From the NCBI RefSeq assembly GCF_030867145.1, contig NC_134428.1:21183537-21247536 (forward strand): 64,000 nucleotides of DNA, written 5' to 3'. Positions 24,001-39,000 of the stretch are shown piece by piece (the stretch's first letter is position 1; each line of letters begins with the position of its first letter). The translations under genes were made by a program, and so were the position numbers. The notes under the pieces are model-generated. The model was given only the letters and a program-made list of their open reading frames with translations, had not been told where the DNA came from and did not search any database. Source of the DNA: Opisthocomus hoazin (lineage: Eukaryota > Chordata > Aves > Opisthocomiformes > Opisthocomidae).

Positions 24001-27000
24001 TACAGCCCAGGCAAAACAGAGTGCTGTGCAAGTACTACCTACTGCTTCACAAAGTACAATACACTCCTGAATATGGAATACAGTAAAGTTTCTTAAACAC
24101 ATTCTCCTTTACTGAAGGGTAAGCTCTGTATTCACAACCCCTGCAAATCTGGCTTGTTCCCCATCTCATATCTTAGAGAAACAGCCTCAGCTGCTTACAG
24201 CATGCTCTGTTTCTGAGCAAGTCCGCAGGGACTATCAGCTTTTCACAGACAAAAAATAAGTCAGTGTTTCTCAGGTCACCCCAAAGTTGCTCTTTTTCCT
24301 CCAACTGGTCCATAAAAGCCTAAAATATCCCACTCTGGATAGAACCAACCTTTTTCAATTATTTTTAACTCCTTTGAAGCTGCATGCCTAAGGCTGTCTT
24401 ACCTGCATCATTGTTTTGCCCTTCCTATTCAGTACTTCTAACATCCTCTTAAAAGCCTCTTTGGCTTCAACTCTACCTTCTCATAAACAGCAATGAAGAA
24501 TTCAAGAAGGAAACCAAATAGCATAAAAGCCATAAAAAAGACAGACATTTTCCCAGTTTGTGTTATAATAATACTAGTTGGCAAAGTTATCCGGGACTTC
24601 ATTTTTCCCCTTACTGCAGCAACTGAAGACTGCTGAAAAAAACATGACTAAATACACGTGGCCAACTAGGATGGTTCTTTTTACCAGATGTCTGTCCCCT
24701 TCAGAAACAAAGTCAGGATGGTGGAAACATTCTCAGCTTGTCTATGGCTTTGGGCCCAAAATGCAGTGGAAATTACCACACTACAGCCACAGGGCTGAGG
24801 GGATTGAAAAGAAGGAGAGAGGGAACACCATGTTCCGTGAATAATTACTGCTCACACCAGAGAGAGACCTTCCAAATCACAGCTGTGACAAAAAGGGAAA
24901 GCACTGTGAGGAAGCTGGTACCGATATTGTCAAAGCTTTTATATTTTATATAAGGGACTGCAATTGCCAGTATAAACAACACATCATCAAATTAAGACTC
25001 ATACACAGAGTAGAAGTATGCATTTGCACATGTGCATGCACATGCAGATGTTCCCTATAAAATTGTGCATGCACCCCCTCAAAACACGCATACTTTTGAA
25101 CGCAGAGGGAAATGAGATTACCAGGAAGAGACGACATGAAGATTGAAGGAGGTCTCTGGAGTGCTGCGGAGACAGGTTTCTTCTCTGTAATGTAAACTGC
25201 AGAATCTGCTCTCTCGCTTCGTGCACTGGACGCAGAGGGCCTGCAAAAAGACATAGTGCATAGCGTGAGGCACAGAACAGGAATTGCAGTCTGTCTTCAG
25301 AGGGTATGCTGAAAGATTTCTTGTGTTGCTAGCCTCCAAGAGACAAAAGTTTATCACCTGCAGAAGCGAACTCAGACACTCAAGTGAGGTGACAGCTATG
25401 TAACTCTCCTTGTAACCATGGCAGCCAATATTAAACACTTTCAGAGCAGTAAACCCTGGAGAGAAAGGGAGTATTTTTCAAGACAGTGTCAACATAAACC
25501 TAAGCAGTAAGCAAATCACTACGTTCTTCCTGAGCTAAGTCACTAGACTGTATGCAAGATAGTATTTATTTCTTCCTCCATCAAACCCTTAACTTTTACA
25601 TGTCAGGGCTTCAGATTCACTTATGTTAGGCGAGTGTACTAGCAATCAGTTTGACAGCAACTCTAATTTTTGTGTTTGTTTTGTCCAAAGAGTAATTATT
25701 TTACTTTTCCTCATTGCTATGGAAGAGAATATGCAACAGGATACAGGAAGAATACTGCTGCAACAAGAAACACTTTTAATTTCATAGTCTTTGAATTTTC
25801 TCATGAGCAAGCTCTCCCTCATTTTTGTTGGAACAATACCCTGTTCTCCTTCTCTGCCAAGGAACCCAAAGACCCCTCTCTCCAGTAATAAAAACAATTT
25901 TGCTAGTGCCTGTTGCAGAAATGTCTGTTCCTCACTTACCTCTCCTCAAGCAGTACTGTACGTGCTAAGTGAGCCCTGAAAATGGACTGGATGAGTGTCA
26001 CAATCTCATCTTTCTCCTTGCAGTCAGAAGACAAGCTCCAGGACTTTGACATGGAAGACATGCAGGAGTTCTGCAATGCAATCACATCAAAGAAAACTGA
26101 CCTTTTAGAGACTGCACAGAAGTTTGACACAAGCTTTCACAATTCTACTCCTGATTGTGAAAGTGGTAGTAGAGTACATATTCCCTCCCCTCTTTTGGTC
26201 TGCAGTCTTAAAAGTTCTGTAAGACTAAATCAGCAGGAAATGCAAATCTGATCATACAAGCTTTGAAGCATCTGTATTCAATTAATGAAACAGTGGACAC
26301 CTGCAAGGAAAGTTCATTTATCTTCCAGAAAGGAAATCTTTCAAAGTCAAAGGACGTAAGGCAACCTTCACGATGGACATACCTTCTGCTTGTATCAAGC
26401 AAAAGTATTCAATCCTACTACATTGGGCCAGTTTACTGAAATAGAAGTGCATGTAAAGTGCAGCCAGATGGACAACCTGGATGGAGAATTACAAATTAAC
26501 TTTAGCCTGCTAAAGGTCCAAAGGATTGTCATGTAAGTTGGCAAATGATTTACAGAAACTACATGTTTAATTGGTCAGGATATTCTTTTATATTTAGAAC
26601 TGAGCCATCTGGAGCGAGTCTGACATGACGGAGGACACTACAAGACTTTGGTTGAGCATACCACAAGTACGACTCCTTTACTTTTCAATCCAAACATGCT
26701 TTCCCAATTCTTATTTCTGAACTTCAGTCATAAAGGTTTGTCTATTACTACAATGATTCAGTAGTGAACACGTGAGAGCAAGTAGTTTTCAACAGCACTC
26801 TGAATTAAAGAGTTAAAGATGTCCCAGCTCACTGCAGGGGAGTTCGGCCAGATGACCTCTAAAAGTCCCTTCCAACTCAAAACATTCTAGGATTCCATGA
26901 TACGTTATTAGCCAAGAGGAGAACCAGGAAAAAAGAGGAGACCTAGTTACAGTCCATAATGCAGAGAAATACAGCTTTACTTCTAAGAAAAAACTGGGAA

Positions 27001-30000
27001 CTAAAGAAGACGGAAAGGGAAGCTAGGGAATGAGCTCGATATCTTTCCAGAATTACAGTGGTGCTGCCAGCCAGTGTATTAAAACAACATCACCGGATAA
27101 TTCAGAGAATTAATTCTGGAAGTACAGTACTTTACACAGTAAGCTAAACATAATGGGATGCCTGGATATCCATTTGCCCCAACAATTACCTTGTTGTGAG
27201 ATTTTACATCATGCGTCCTGTTATTCAGTAACAGTTTCTGTCGAGCTAAATGTCCTCTGAAAGCTGCCTGAAGCGTAACAACTGCCTAGCATGGAAAGAA
27301 ATAAGTAGATGTTAGCTCCTTTGAAAGATGGCAGCTATAAATTAAAACAAGAGTCCAGAGGGACGAGGCACATGGGGAAAAGAACTTTCCCTGTGCAATG
27401 GAAACTATTCAATGTCTTGACATTTTCTTATGTTTAAGGGATCTACAGGCATCCCCATTACTTCACGGGTACTCTGCCACAACCCAGAGAATCCCCAGCC
27501 TGTGACAACCCATAGACATACACCTCCGTGGTTTAAATTCAGTCTGGGAGGTGTTCACAATAGATCCTATCAAATACAGTTAAGTTCTAGCTGCCAACAC
27601 TAGCCTATATTTCACAAATAGAGCAACATGCTCCCATTCTCATATCAGATTCTGGCTACCCAGCAGGGTCTGTGATGCTCTGGTACCATCAGAAATCAAG
27701 CCAAGTCTGGCAGGCCATTGTGGTGATTACGCTGAACATAAGGCTTTCCTCTCTACTCCGAGATTTTACTGGATTCTAATCAACAAAAAGCATCTAGATG
27801 TAAAACAGCATGTTTGTGTCACACGGTTTCTGAAAGTAGGATCTTTAATGTTCTAGGAGAAACAAGTGTAAGATGCTATGTCGTGCTATTAGAAAAAACA
27901 GCTTAATCAAAACCTTTGTGCAAACCATTTATCGAAAAGTGACAAGTTTGTCAAACAAAGCCAGTTTCTTTGTAATACTCAGAGGTGTTTCTTCTTAGCA
28001 AAGACTTCAAATTCCTACCTCAAATCTTTCTGAAGATTCATTGTAGTGAAAATGAAAGCATTATTGGAATTGTCTAACATAGAAAAACTTTCCTGTCTGT
28101 TGGTATCAAATTTTGTTCAAAATTTTCAGAAGCGTTCATCTTGCAGAACGTACCAAGTACAGAAAATATGAGACCAAAAGGGGAACGTTTTGACAAGATA
28201 CATCAAAGAAAGCCAGGCTGTCAGAAGAAAGACAATGAGCCAGCCTGAAGAAAAAACATGATCTTGGTACAATAGTTCATATTACAACAATAAAACATCT
28301 TCAAAAATAACAAAGTTATTTGTTTGTCCTTTGATACAAATTAAGTCTGTTTTATTGTTTTGTTGGGTGTCAAACCCACTCACCTCATCCAAAGCAATTT
28401 CTTTTTTCTGAAATGAAAAATGCCTAAGTTAATGCCACAAGTATGTACAAATTTTATCTAATAAAGATTTTCCCCAACAATTAAAACACACAGAATACCT
28501 GTCCCACTTCCCCCTGAAAACTCAAACAAACTTCAGGAAAAAAAAACCACACAACTTTTCATCTTTGAAAGATGTGTGGAAAGTTCTTTTGCCTTTAGTT
28601 TCCTGTGAAGCATTTACAAGACCTATGTCACACCATGCCATATACGTCGAAAAAGCAGCATTATATTGTTGCTCGTAGAGCAAAATTTAAGGTTAACGCT
28701 TTTTTTTCTAGATAATTTTGTCCTAGTTGAGTGTCACTCACTACATGAAACTTCTTGTATTGTTTGGAGGATTTCAGCAAGGGAAATTTGATTTCTCAGT
28801 CATACTCCAAGGAAGCAACAGCAGCAGCGCTGCTTCAAACACTGCTGTGCTTCCTTAGTCCTCGGCCCACCCAGACCACCCATTCTGAAACTGGCTATCT
28901 CGCAGCAGAAACAACAGGGCTCTACGGAGCAAAGGCAAAAGCAGCAGCAGGGAGGACTTGAAAAAAAGCAGTGGAAGAGAAGACAGGGGTAAGGAATCGT
29001 ACTGGGAAGCACTGCTGCAGTTCCTGGAGCCTGGCAGCAGGTTCCTGTAGATGCTAAAACAACAGTAAGATTCAGAGGGGAATGTCTTCACTGTTGCCCA
29101 ACAGGAGAATTTCACCTTGTTTTGGTACATCTTCCACTGTCGCTGGATGGTTTTGGCTGCTTGTTCCTTCCTGTGATGATCTTTGCCTTTAACTGTGCAG
29201 GCTGGCAAAGACTGCAAAGGAGAATCTTTAACTTAGTACACTAAAGACACAAGCTGGAATTCTGTGAGGGAAATCAGTTACAAATGACTTGGAAAAAAAA
29301 GCACCAGAGTTGTTAAACGTTCATCCTGCCTGCAGGGTGGAAGGAAGTTAGAGAGGAAACTCTTGGTTCTAAATACTGCTGATGTTCAAACTCATCATCC
29401 AGATGATTGTTACAGTGAAACACATTCCTGTCCCCGTTTTAGCTATTAGCAGAGCATGGGAATGGAAAAGTTTTCATTTACACATACTCCTATTTTTCTA
29501 TGTGTTACTACAGCAACAGGAACTCCAACAGTGGAACTCACTGCTTTGTTGATCAGAAGTGCTTTGTATGTTATTGACAGACTGAGAACAAATGTCAGGA
29601 TTCCCAATTCTGCAATTCTTCTCTAGGAAAGACTAGTGTTAATTAACTGGGGAGCTCTCATGTCTCATCCTGGCAACTGTGGGCCCATAATCATCTGTTC
29701 AAGCTTACTGATGAGTTGGCCATCATATCACACCGACAACACAGAGAGTTTGCATAAACTGGCATAACTCTACTCTTCTATGTTGAAGAAATTAGTTAGA
29801 ATTAGATTTTGTCCCAGTTCTTTCTTCTGAGGTGTGGCTGCATATTCCCCCTCTCACCATCTGATCCTTTTGATCCCTAGTTATCCCGTGCTAACTGTCA
29901 TACTTCACTCGCCAAGCAAAAGTTAAATGCAATTTTAAAAGACTAGTTTCATTTATTGGTGTAAAATTCTAAGTAGAGGAACACGAGATTTTATAGACTC

Positions 30001-33000
30001 TGAAAAAACCTCGATTCTGTGAAAAGGATTTATTTATAACCTAAAAATGCTGAGATACAGGCTTAAGTTTAGCAAATGGATCATGTTATATTAAAAACGA
30101 CAACCCACTATTAAAATGAAAAATTGGTAGGAACTTAGTGATAATTACAAATAATGGGAACATTTCAATAAATGGATGGTTACTGGCCAAGAATATATAT
30201 AGTCTGCAGAGGAAAAAAGGAGATGTTTGTTGGCTGTTTTTAAAGACTTAAGTTATTTGGTATTCAAAACAAGCATCCATCAGCCTATAACACACAAAAA
30301 AGAATCTGGAGAATTGCACAGTATATCAAAAAACAGCACCCTCTTAAGCTAGTGGACGTTTTTATTCATATTTTTTACTACCTGTATTTCAGGGTCTATT
30401 TATTTTCAAGTATAAACGATCAAAATCTCCAGTAATAATTTTCAACTATCTTTAGTGAAATGAGATTAACATGACCACACTGCCTCTGAAAGCATGTCTG
30501 TCAGTGCCCATTCATCTCTACCAGCTAGTTACAACAACGTCTGGCAGAGGGATGGAAGATTGCAGAGGTATCTTAAGTTCAGCCATATTTCATGAGAAAA
30601 CCCCAACTGATTACAGAGTTCCATTTAAGACTGTCCAGGATTAACAGATGTGCAAATATATTTATTAGATACCATAAAATCCAGAAAGAAGAGGTTATGA
30701 ATACCTAAGTCTAGAAAAACTTCAGTTCAAAAGAGATACGGGTTTATTTTACTGCATATACATATTCCCTAATTCTTTATTCAAATATTGTGTCCTATCA
30801 GCAGTGGAATTGAAAAAAACCCCTCAATTTTAATGATGATTAGTGCTTTACATCCTGTAAACCTTTCCATGAACAGTACTCAGCTTCTATCCAAACAGAA
30901 AGGCTAATGAGTGTTTTCTGACTGGACAGCACATGTGCCGTAACTGATCACCCAACCAGCATAAAAATAATTGAAAAAGGGTTTTTTGGCTTTTGCCAGT
31001 CTGCCAGTAAGCACACCTACCTGTATCTCTATCCTTTATCTAACTGTCAACTCCTACAAGACTTCTCTCCCTCTACAAATTGGACTAAAATTAGTTAATT
31101 GGTTCATATGTTATAAGAAGATACAAGCAAAACCACAAGTGTCCTTTTTTTCCTTAGAAAGTAAGGCAAAAACACCCAAAACACTCAGAAGTGTAAGCTT
31201 TTTGCAACATTCTACTCAATAAGAAAAAAAAGCAATGGTGGGGCAGATAATCACTACGAGAACAGCTCCAAAAAAAACCCCCAAGTTGCAGTGGTAATTA
31301 CTGAAACAACTTATCAAAAATCTCTCATCAACACGTCATCATTTAGAGTCTCTGTGACAAGATTTAATGCCTCTAAAAGACACAACTAGCAGCTATTTAG
31401 ATTATCAGCTCAATTTGCAATATATTAGTTAGATGCAAGAGAAAAAACCCCATAAACAAAACCATGTGTCTGTACCTGATTAAGCTCTTCTACTGTATCT
31501 TCTGCCATTTGTCTCTTCTCTTCCTCCAGTTTTGACTCCAATTTCCTTGCTGTCGGTGTCAGGTTCTGGATTTCCTCACTATGGTTGGAAAGCAAAGATA
31601 TTTATAGCTAGAAATTTTCTGTTATTACTGCTTTGAAAATACTAAACCTAATTCACAAAATTTGGTTGCTTTGGGTTTTTTTTAAAAGGTCAAAGTGGGA
31701 AACTGCTCAGGATAGCATAATACATGTTCTTATAGTAACTGACGTAACATCAGTTCTCAAGTTGTCATAGCACAGCCTTACATTAAAATTAAAGAGTCCC
31801 AAGGTTATAGTGGTACACTTGATTCTATTATTATTGCATCTAGATCAGCTACCATTTCATATTTGTCAGTCAAAGCAATAATGAAATGGTAGCTGATCTA
31901 GATGCAATAATAATAATGAATATTTTCTTACCAAGCAATAATGAAATAATCCTGTGCAAGGGTGGCAAAAAAAAAATTAACAGTTACACAGAATACATGA
32001 AGTAAATGGAATGACATATTGGCAATGGTACAGAAGCACAGGCCAAGGTAAAGATACTATAGTCTTTTCTTAGAAAGAGAAAAAATGTCTCCGAGCCCAA
32101 CACGGCAGCTTTCTTCTTCCATTTATCTTACTAATTTTTATTATAATTTAATTCTTATTTTTACTGTAAGTCTAAGTCTTCCGCTTCCTCTAAAATCACT
32201 CTACAGAATTCTTCCCCTAGTAACTCACTCCATCCCTCCAAATCAGTTCTGTTTAAACTAATTCCCAGCTTCCTGCAGTTCACATGAACTCCTATGGATT
32301 TTGAGCCACTTCAAAAGAGAATTCTATTTTAACAGAACTTTTTTTGGTTCTGAAAGGATCTACTAATACAAAATATGATACCTTAAAGACTGCTCATCTA
32401 TACTCTTTTCTTCCATCTTATTCTGCCACTTCTGCAGCTCCAGCTCCACTTCAGCCTTAGCTTGCAGTAACTGTTTGATATCTAATCTACAAACGTATAA
32501 GGAAATTAAAGCCACAATTAAGACATTCATACTTCAACAAAGTAGGTATTTTTTATTTAAACTTCTAAATAAAATAGGTTTTCTCAAATTTGTAAAGTAA
32601 CTAGATGTTTCATTTTAATCAAAACAAAACGCAAGCATAGATTGTTCAGAAGCAAAAGGCCTCTTCGCATGCTCTCGCTATGCATTTTTGTTCAGAGGCG
32701 AGTTGCCACAGGAGGCAGAGTGCCTTATCAACAATACACAGCTGTGTGCACATCTCTGCTCACGATCAGATTAACCTGCCTGCCCTCACGCACTGACACA
32801 CCAGACTAGTCCAAGCAACACAAACTGCAGATCAATTGCTTACTGGGGAGAAAAGAAATCACAGTGCATCATTCAGCAGAAGGCAGGCTTAAATGGAGAA
32901 AGTGGCAGATCAGGACAAAACATGTTGAAAAAATAAGACAAATTTTTACAGCAAAATACTCGCAAGAAGTATTGCATAAAGTGACATATAATCCTTCAAA

Positions 33001-36000
33001 GGCTTTTCAGTGTGGTTGGCAAAAAAAAAAAAAAAAGCCTTGAAAAAGGTGTTCTCATTTTCCATCCTCTCACCGACTTTCTTTTTCTGCAATGTAATTT
33101 TACAATGGTAGTAGGGCCAGAGAAAGCTTTTGAAACAGAAGCTGAAGGGACCCTCAAAAATTGTTTTCTTGATGAAAATGTGAAGGACTTATTACATTGT
33201 TTCATAATGTAACAGGAAACAATTAAGTAATTCACACCTACAAAAGAACATCATCTCAGACAGGAGTCACACTTACTCTTTATTGAGCAGCAGATTTTGA
33301 AGTGCCTTCCTATCACTCTTCAGTTTCTTCACCAACCCTTGGAGGCGACGACATTCCTCAGCATGGTCTACCTGCTGAGCGGCTGGATGATCCAGGTCTA
33401 CAGCAGGTGAAGATGACACAGCAAGTAACTGTGATGACTCGCCCTCTGCTGAAGACACCCTGGTGTTCTCCATGGCACATGCTTTCTAAACAGGATAAAT
33501 TTACACAAAAAATACAAAAGAAAGAAGAAGAAAATTGAATTTAGCATAAAATGATTTTATTTCGTCCATGAGAAAAGATCAAATGGAAGTTAATTCTAAA
33601 ATGTGCATCTATATGTAACAAGTATGAGCAAAGAAAAAAGGGAGTCAGGGCACATGGTACAGAAGTCAGTTTACACGTATGAGTCAGAACGCACAAGGGT
33701 GATACACTGAAGCATTATATGCCATGAGCACAAGCCAGTGGTTCTGCATTTTCAGCTGGCCACACGATTACAATCACTTACTTTTTCTAGTTCCGAAATC
33801 CGCCTCACCAGTCTCCGTCTGCTCCACTCACTGTAATCTAAATACAATAACAAAGCTTTAAACATCAAACTATATCAGTGAGTCAACATTGTTCTTGCTT
33901 TTTGAAACTTCTGTCCATATAGCAAGACCATCTAAAGACCTCTGAACCCCAGCTTAAAATACACAGCAATGAAAAAGTGAGAATAGTCTTAAAATATCTG
34001 ACTTCTACACCAATTGGCTCAGAAATCAATATAAATCATTCACATTCATCTGTTTTCAACAGCTGAAAACCAGTTTTCCAGTGAAACATTAAATCTTCAA
34101 GCGATTCCAGTCCAGAATTCTCAGGGATAATAATAAAGGAAACCCAGGTCTGACTGGAGCAGCATATCCAGAAGTCAGAGGGAGACTCCTGTAAGAAACT
34201 TCTCATTCCAACATTTGCCCCTCCTGAATCTTCACCGTTGTAATAACTCCCTTATTTCTACCACTGTAGGGTCCTGCTGTCAAACACATCCTTCAAATGT
34301 TCTGAAATCCCTTGCCCTATGTTCACCAACTTTTCAGCACGTACTTTTTGTTTCATTGGCAGGAGGAGAACTGCTCAGAACATGTTCTAGATCTTCTTTC
34401 AGCCTCCGATTCTCATTCTGCAATTCCTTGATGTTCCTGGATAATCTCAGGACAGCAGCATTCAGTACCTTTAGTCGTTTTTGGGTATCTCTGCCCTCTG
34501 CACTTGGAAATGGGATCAAAACCAGAATGTTAACTTAAAAGCAGAGAACAAAGCAGTAGCATTAAAAAGACTGGAAGAGCCTCATTATTCAAGTCAGTTG
34601 GCTAAGTTAACTGTCTCAGCTGCCCCCCAGTAGCATTTCTCAACACATTTTACTTGAGGAGTTACCTATTCATTTAGGAAAAATCATGCAAAGACCATCT
34701 TGCTCAACACTTTCACAACTGTTCCAATTCGCATCACAGAAAGAAGATACTTTAAGAATTCATTTATTACTTCTACTTCCTCCTCCAACCTCTTTCATTA
34801 ATGTATAAACAAGGGTGCTTGTATGAGTTTTACTTAGTTGTTTTTTTTTTTTGTTTTGTTAACCAACCTTATAATGCTTTACCAGCACTCTGTGGACCAC
34901 TGATTTAAAAACACTTATCTTCAGCCAATTGGGAGACTCCTCCAAAACACGGTTCAGCTCGGAAAGCTAACCTGTGTGCTCTGAATTGCTTTCTTCCACT
35001 TAAACAGATTGAGATTGAGAGAGAGGGCTATACACATAGATGGAACAACTCTCAAACAAATCCAACACACAAGTGTATTTTCAGATCACTGTGAATGCTG
35101 CTCTAACATAAAAGAAACTATTCCAGTGAAAGTAAACCCCAAAGAAATTTCTTTCTTCATTTGAGATACATTTCAATCAATGAGAGATTTGAAACAGATT
35201 TGAAGAATATGGGTAGTGTTGATGTGATGGGAATAAAACGCATCAGAAAAGAGAAAGCCTGCTACGTGTTAAAACTGTTTTTAAATATATTACAGTGATT
35301 TTGCCTTTATAATTTTTCTAATTAAAAGGGAAAAATTCTTATCTTCCAGATGCATGGAGTTCATAAAACAGATTTCTAGTGAGATGAAATACTTGTTCTT
35401 TATTGCTGTGAGAACATTCTTAAAAACTTGCTTCTGGAAACAAAGGTCTGAAGTTACTGACGGACCTACTTTTGGACAAATGCCACTGCCAATGACAATC
35501 ACAGAACAGTTTGTGAAGGAATCTTACATCCCACCCACTGGAATAATTACAAGGTAAAGGGGGAGAATCTACAATTAGCACATCAGAGTGAAAAAGCTGA
35601 ATCTAATCTACCTTTGGAAATTAAAAGGAATTGAAGCCATACAACCAAACAATTAAGGCTCTCCCGATGTCACGGATGACTACTCATAAAGCTGTCCCAG
35701 GCAGGAGGAAAAAAAAAAGTGAAAAACAAAACACAACACACCACCGAAAAGGGGAAGTGACAGCAATGATAGAAATCATAACCGTATCACTGAGTGCCAT
35801 TATTTTAGGCTCATCAAAACCTAAATGAAAGAATTGCAGACCATTTTGAGGACTTGAAAGGTTGCTTAGTTTCTAGCTACAATTGGGTACTACAGCCTCA
35901 CATAAAAATAATCACATTTCAGCATTAATACTGAAAATGAGGAGCTAAATGTCATTCACTTCAGACAGAAATAATGTAGACTTGCATCATGAAAGAAACA

Positions 36001-39000
36001 CTCTCCTACAACTCTATGTGCCAGAGTCCTGACCTTCAACATCATTTCTTATTTCAGTGCACAGCCTCTCAAGTAGAGACTGACAGTCACGTAATGGGGA
36101 GAGACTGCCCCAACCACTGCTTTCTGAAGCTATGAATAAATGAGGACAAGAGACCTGACTCATTTTCACCTGTAAATAAATTAGGTGTCATGGCTTACAG
36201 CCTCAAGAGGCTAGTCACTGCATGCCTGAGCTCAGAGAGATGAATTTTTTTTTTTTTAAAGAGTGACAAAACAAATTGGAGTTTTCAGTCCACATGAGAC
36301 AGCAAATTAGGGAAACAAGAATCGTACACATACTGACCCATAAAGAGTTCTCATATGTTTCTATCTATTTAAATAACCACATCCAAAATTAAGATAGTTG
36401 ACTGTACTTAACACTAGGAGGGCAAGCATATTTTGAAGTGGTGTGGTAACAAATTTTCCTATCCCACAAGACTATTACCCTCTTCTCAGCTCGACTAACA
36501 CTCACTTGCAAAGATGCTTTTACTTTGCTTCTCTTACTGGAGCTTTGTCTTTTGCCTTCGATTTTTATTTTCTCTATAGAACACTGACCCTCACCACCAT
36601 GTATACACCCTCACACTACTGACAAGCACTAGTACAAGCTTCTCTGACAGTGTCTTACTACTACCACTCGTGGCATCTCAACAAAAGGTACCCTGACCTG
36701 TGGATCTGTGTCTCTGTACCATAAGAAAATAACATTTACGCAAAATTTCTTCTTCGCAGCTTACACCCTAGAGCAAGATGCCAAACTGACTCAAGACTAA
36801 AGTGCCAAACATCTAGTGAGTTTGTTTCAATCACCAGTGATGTCAGAATAAGCATGATTATGGGGGAAGATGGATTTTATTTAACACAAACAAATTTTCA
36901 GAGCTTTCATGTACTTTTACCATAGCTCTAGTGTTTTTTCCACATCCACAAAACAATCTATCTACAGGAAAAAAACAAAAAAAACCACGCGACTAAGACA
37001 TATGCCAAGGCTGTGAAGCCAATCAAAGCAATACCAAAAAACAAAACCAGCAATCTAAGTGACAAAAACTGTTCCCATGCAGTTGTTTTCCATCAGTTAT
37101 AGTACATGAGTGATATATCAAACATGTATACACAAAATTTTGCCTCAAAAGAATTAAACATACTTTTTCCTCATAGTCTCAGATTTTGCCAGGAGGAGTT
37201 GGAGACGATGAACCTGTGAAATATGAAATATAGATTCCATTAAGGAGCTAGCTGCAGAAGCCAACATTGCTATTGCAACACATTTGTCCATTAGGTGAAA
37301 ATCAGAACAAGACTCTTTGGGTAGTAGCAGAGACGATGATGCCATCACTGAAAATCAGGCTACTGTTATAATGGCTTTCATCTAGACACCACAATTACAG
37401 ATGTTTCTTTATTTTCCCTTTTTGGTTAACACACTCAGCTGATTCAAGAAAAAAGGTTTTCCAGTACATATAGTTGGAGCTATGAGAATACCTATGAAAA
37501 TCTGATTCCAACGACAGGCGCAGCTAAGCTGTAAGAAACCCATCTAAAACCTTCCATTTATACCTCGACTCAACAACTGAACAACTTCCTCTCCTGTATG
37601 CACATTGAAGGACCTGCCAGACGTACCTCTTCATAACAGGTTTCCATAGCTATCCTCATTTCTTCCAAATTAGTGGTCTTCATGTCTGCCTGGAATTTGC
37701 TGAAAATAGAATAATACAAAAAATAATCCAATTAGACCAGCAAAGATGCTACAATACCTGTTGGTTTACAGTTTCTGGGTAGGTGGTTTAGAACTGCTAA
37801 TATGTTCTCAGAGTTCATCAAAATGTCTTAAGGAACAGAATAATACAGATGAAAAGTAACATGGATTTCAAATTCCCTTTATTGTCTCATCCAATACAAG
37901 CCTGTAACCCCCCTAAAGTCATACTTAATATTGTTGTCTTTCTCCTTGCACTGCTGTTCCAGCTTGAGAATCTTCTGCTTTAATCCACTAACCACCTACA
38001 GAAAGAACAAAGAGCTCATGAGTTCTGGAACAATCCACCTCTTCACAGAAGTCCTATTTCTCCATAATCTTGTTCTCTCATTCTAAATTGTACCTAACCA
38101 GATACACTTCTTCCTACATTCTTCAATACTTAGTAAATCATACGCATGTCTGCTACCCCGTGACAAAGAGAACATTAATGAAATCAGACCCCTAACTTCT
38201 ATCTCTGGTAACGTAACCAGCTGAATAATATTTACACACAATCATCAAATGAAAAAAACTCTGCCCATTACCCTGATAAATTCAAAGGAGCAAATAATAA
38301 GGAGAACACTCCCTAAAGAGATTCAGGATAGTGACAAAGAAGGCTCCCTAAAATGATGTTAATTCCAGACCTCTGTTACTGGTTTCTTATCTGACTACCG
38401 AAATAATAGTTAAACGATTCCCTCATTGCTTGTTCTTTCTTATTTAATTTTATTTTTTTTTCTATCACTAGTGTTTCAGCTTGGCAAGAGGAAAAAGGAA
38501 AAACGAAAACCAAAGATAATAAAGAAACTACTACCCATCCATTATCCGTCTTCTTTTCTGACAAAGCTCGTGCCAGCTCAGAGCCCTGCAAGGTAAGACA
38601 GATAAAGCAAGTGACCAATTTGGCTGCTTTATTCTACCGCCAGCTCCTTCCACAGAATTCTCTAACCTACTCATCTCCACAGTCATTTCACAGTCCAGCA
38701 GCTTAAGCTCTGAAGTTGCTACGCTCATTGTCTTATATTAGCACACTTCTCCCAAGACGCAGATCTGCACATGGAAAATGACAATCACAAGGAATTCAGT
38801 GAAATGCAGGTCTTCTAACCATGACCCTAAATGCTTCTCGGCCTTGTGGTTCTGACAGTAAGGCTCATCTTCTGCTTTCTGGTTCAGGTCTCAGGACCAC
38901 ATGCATCAGCCACCACGCAAGAGGTTAGCTCTCTTCTGCTCTGAGGCAAAATATTCAGAAAGTAGGCCTCTAAAGAGACAGCATTTTAATTCCACCTTCC

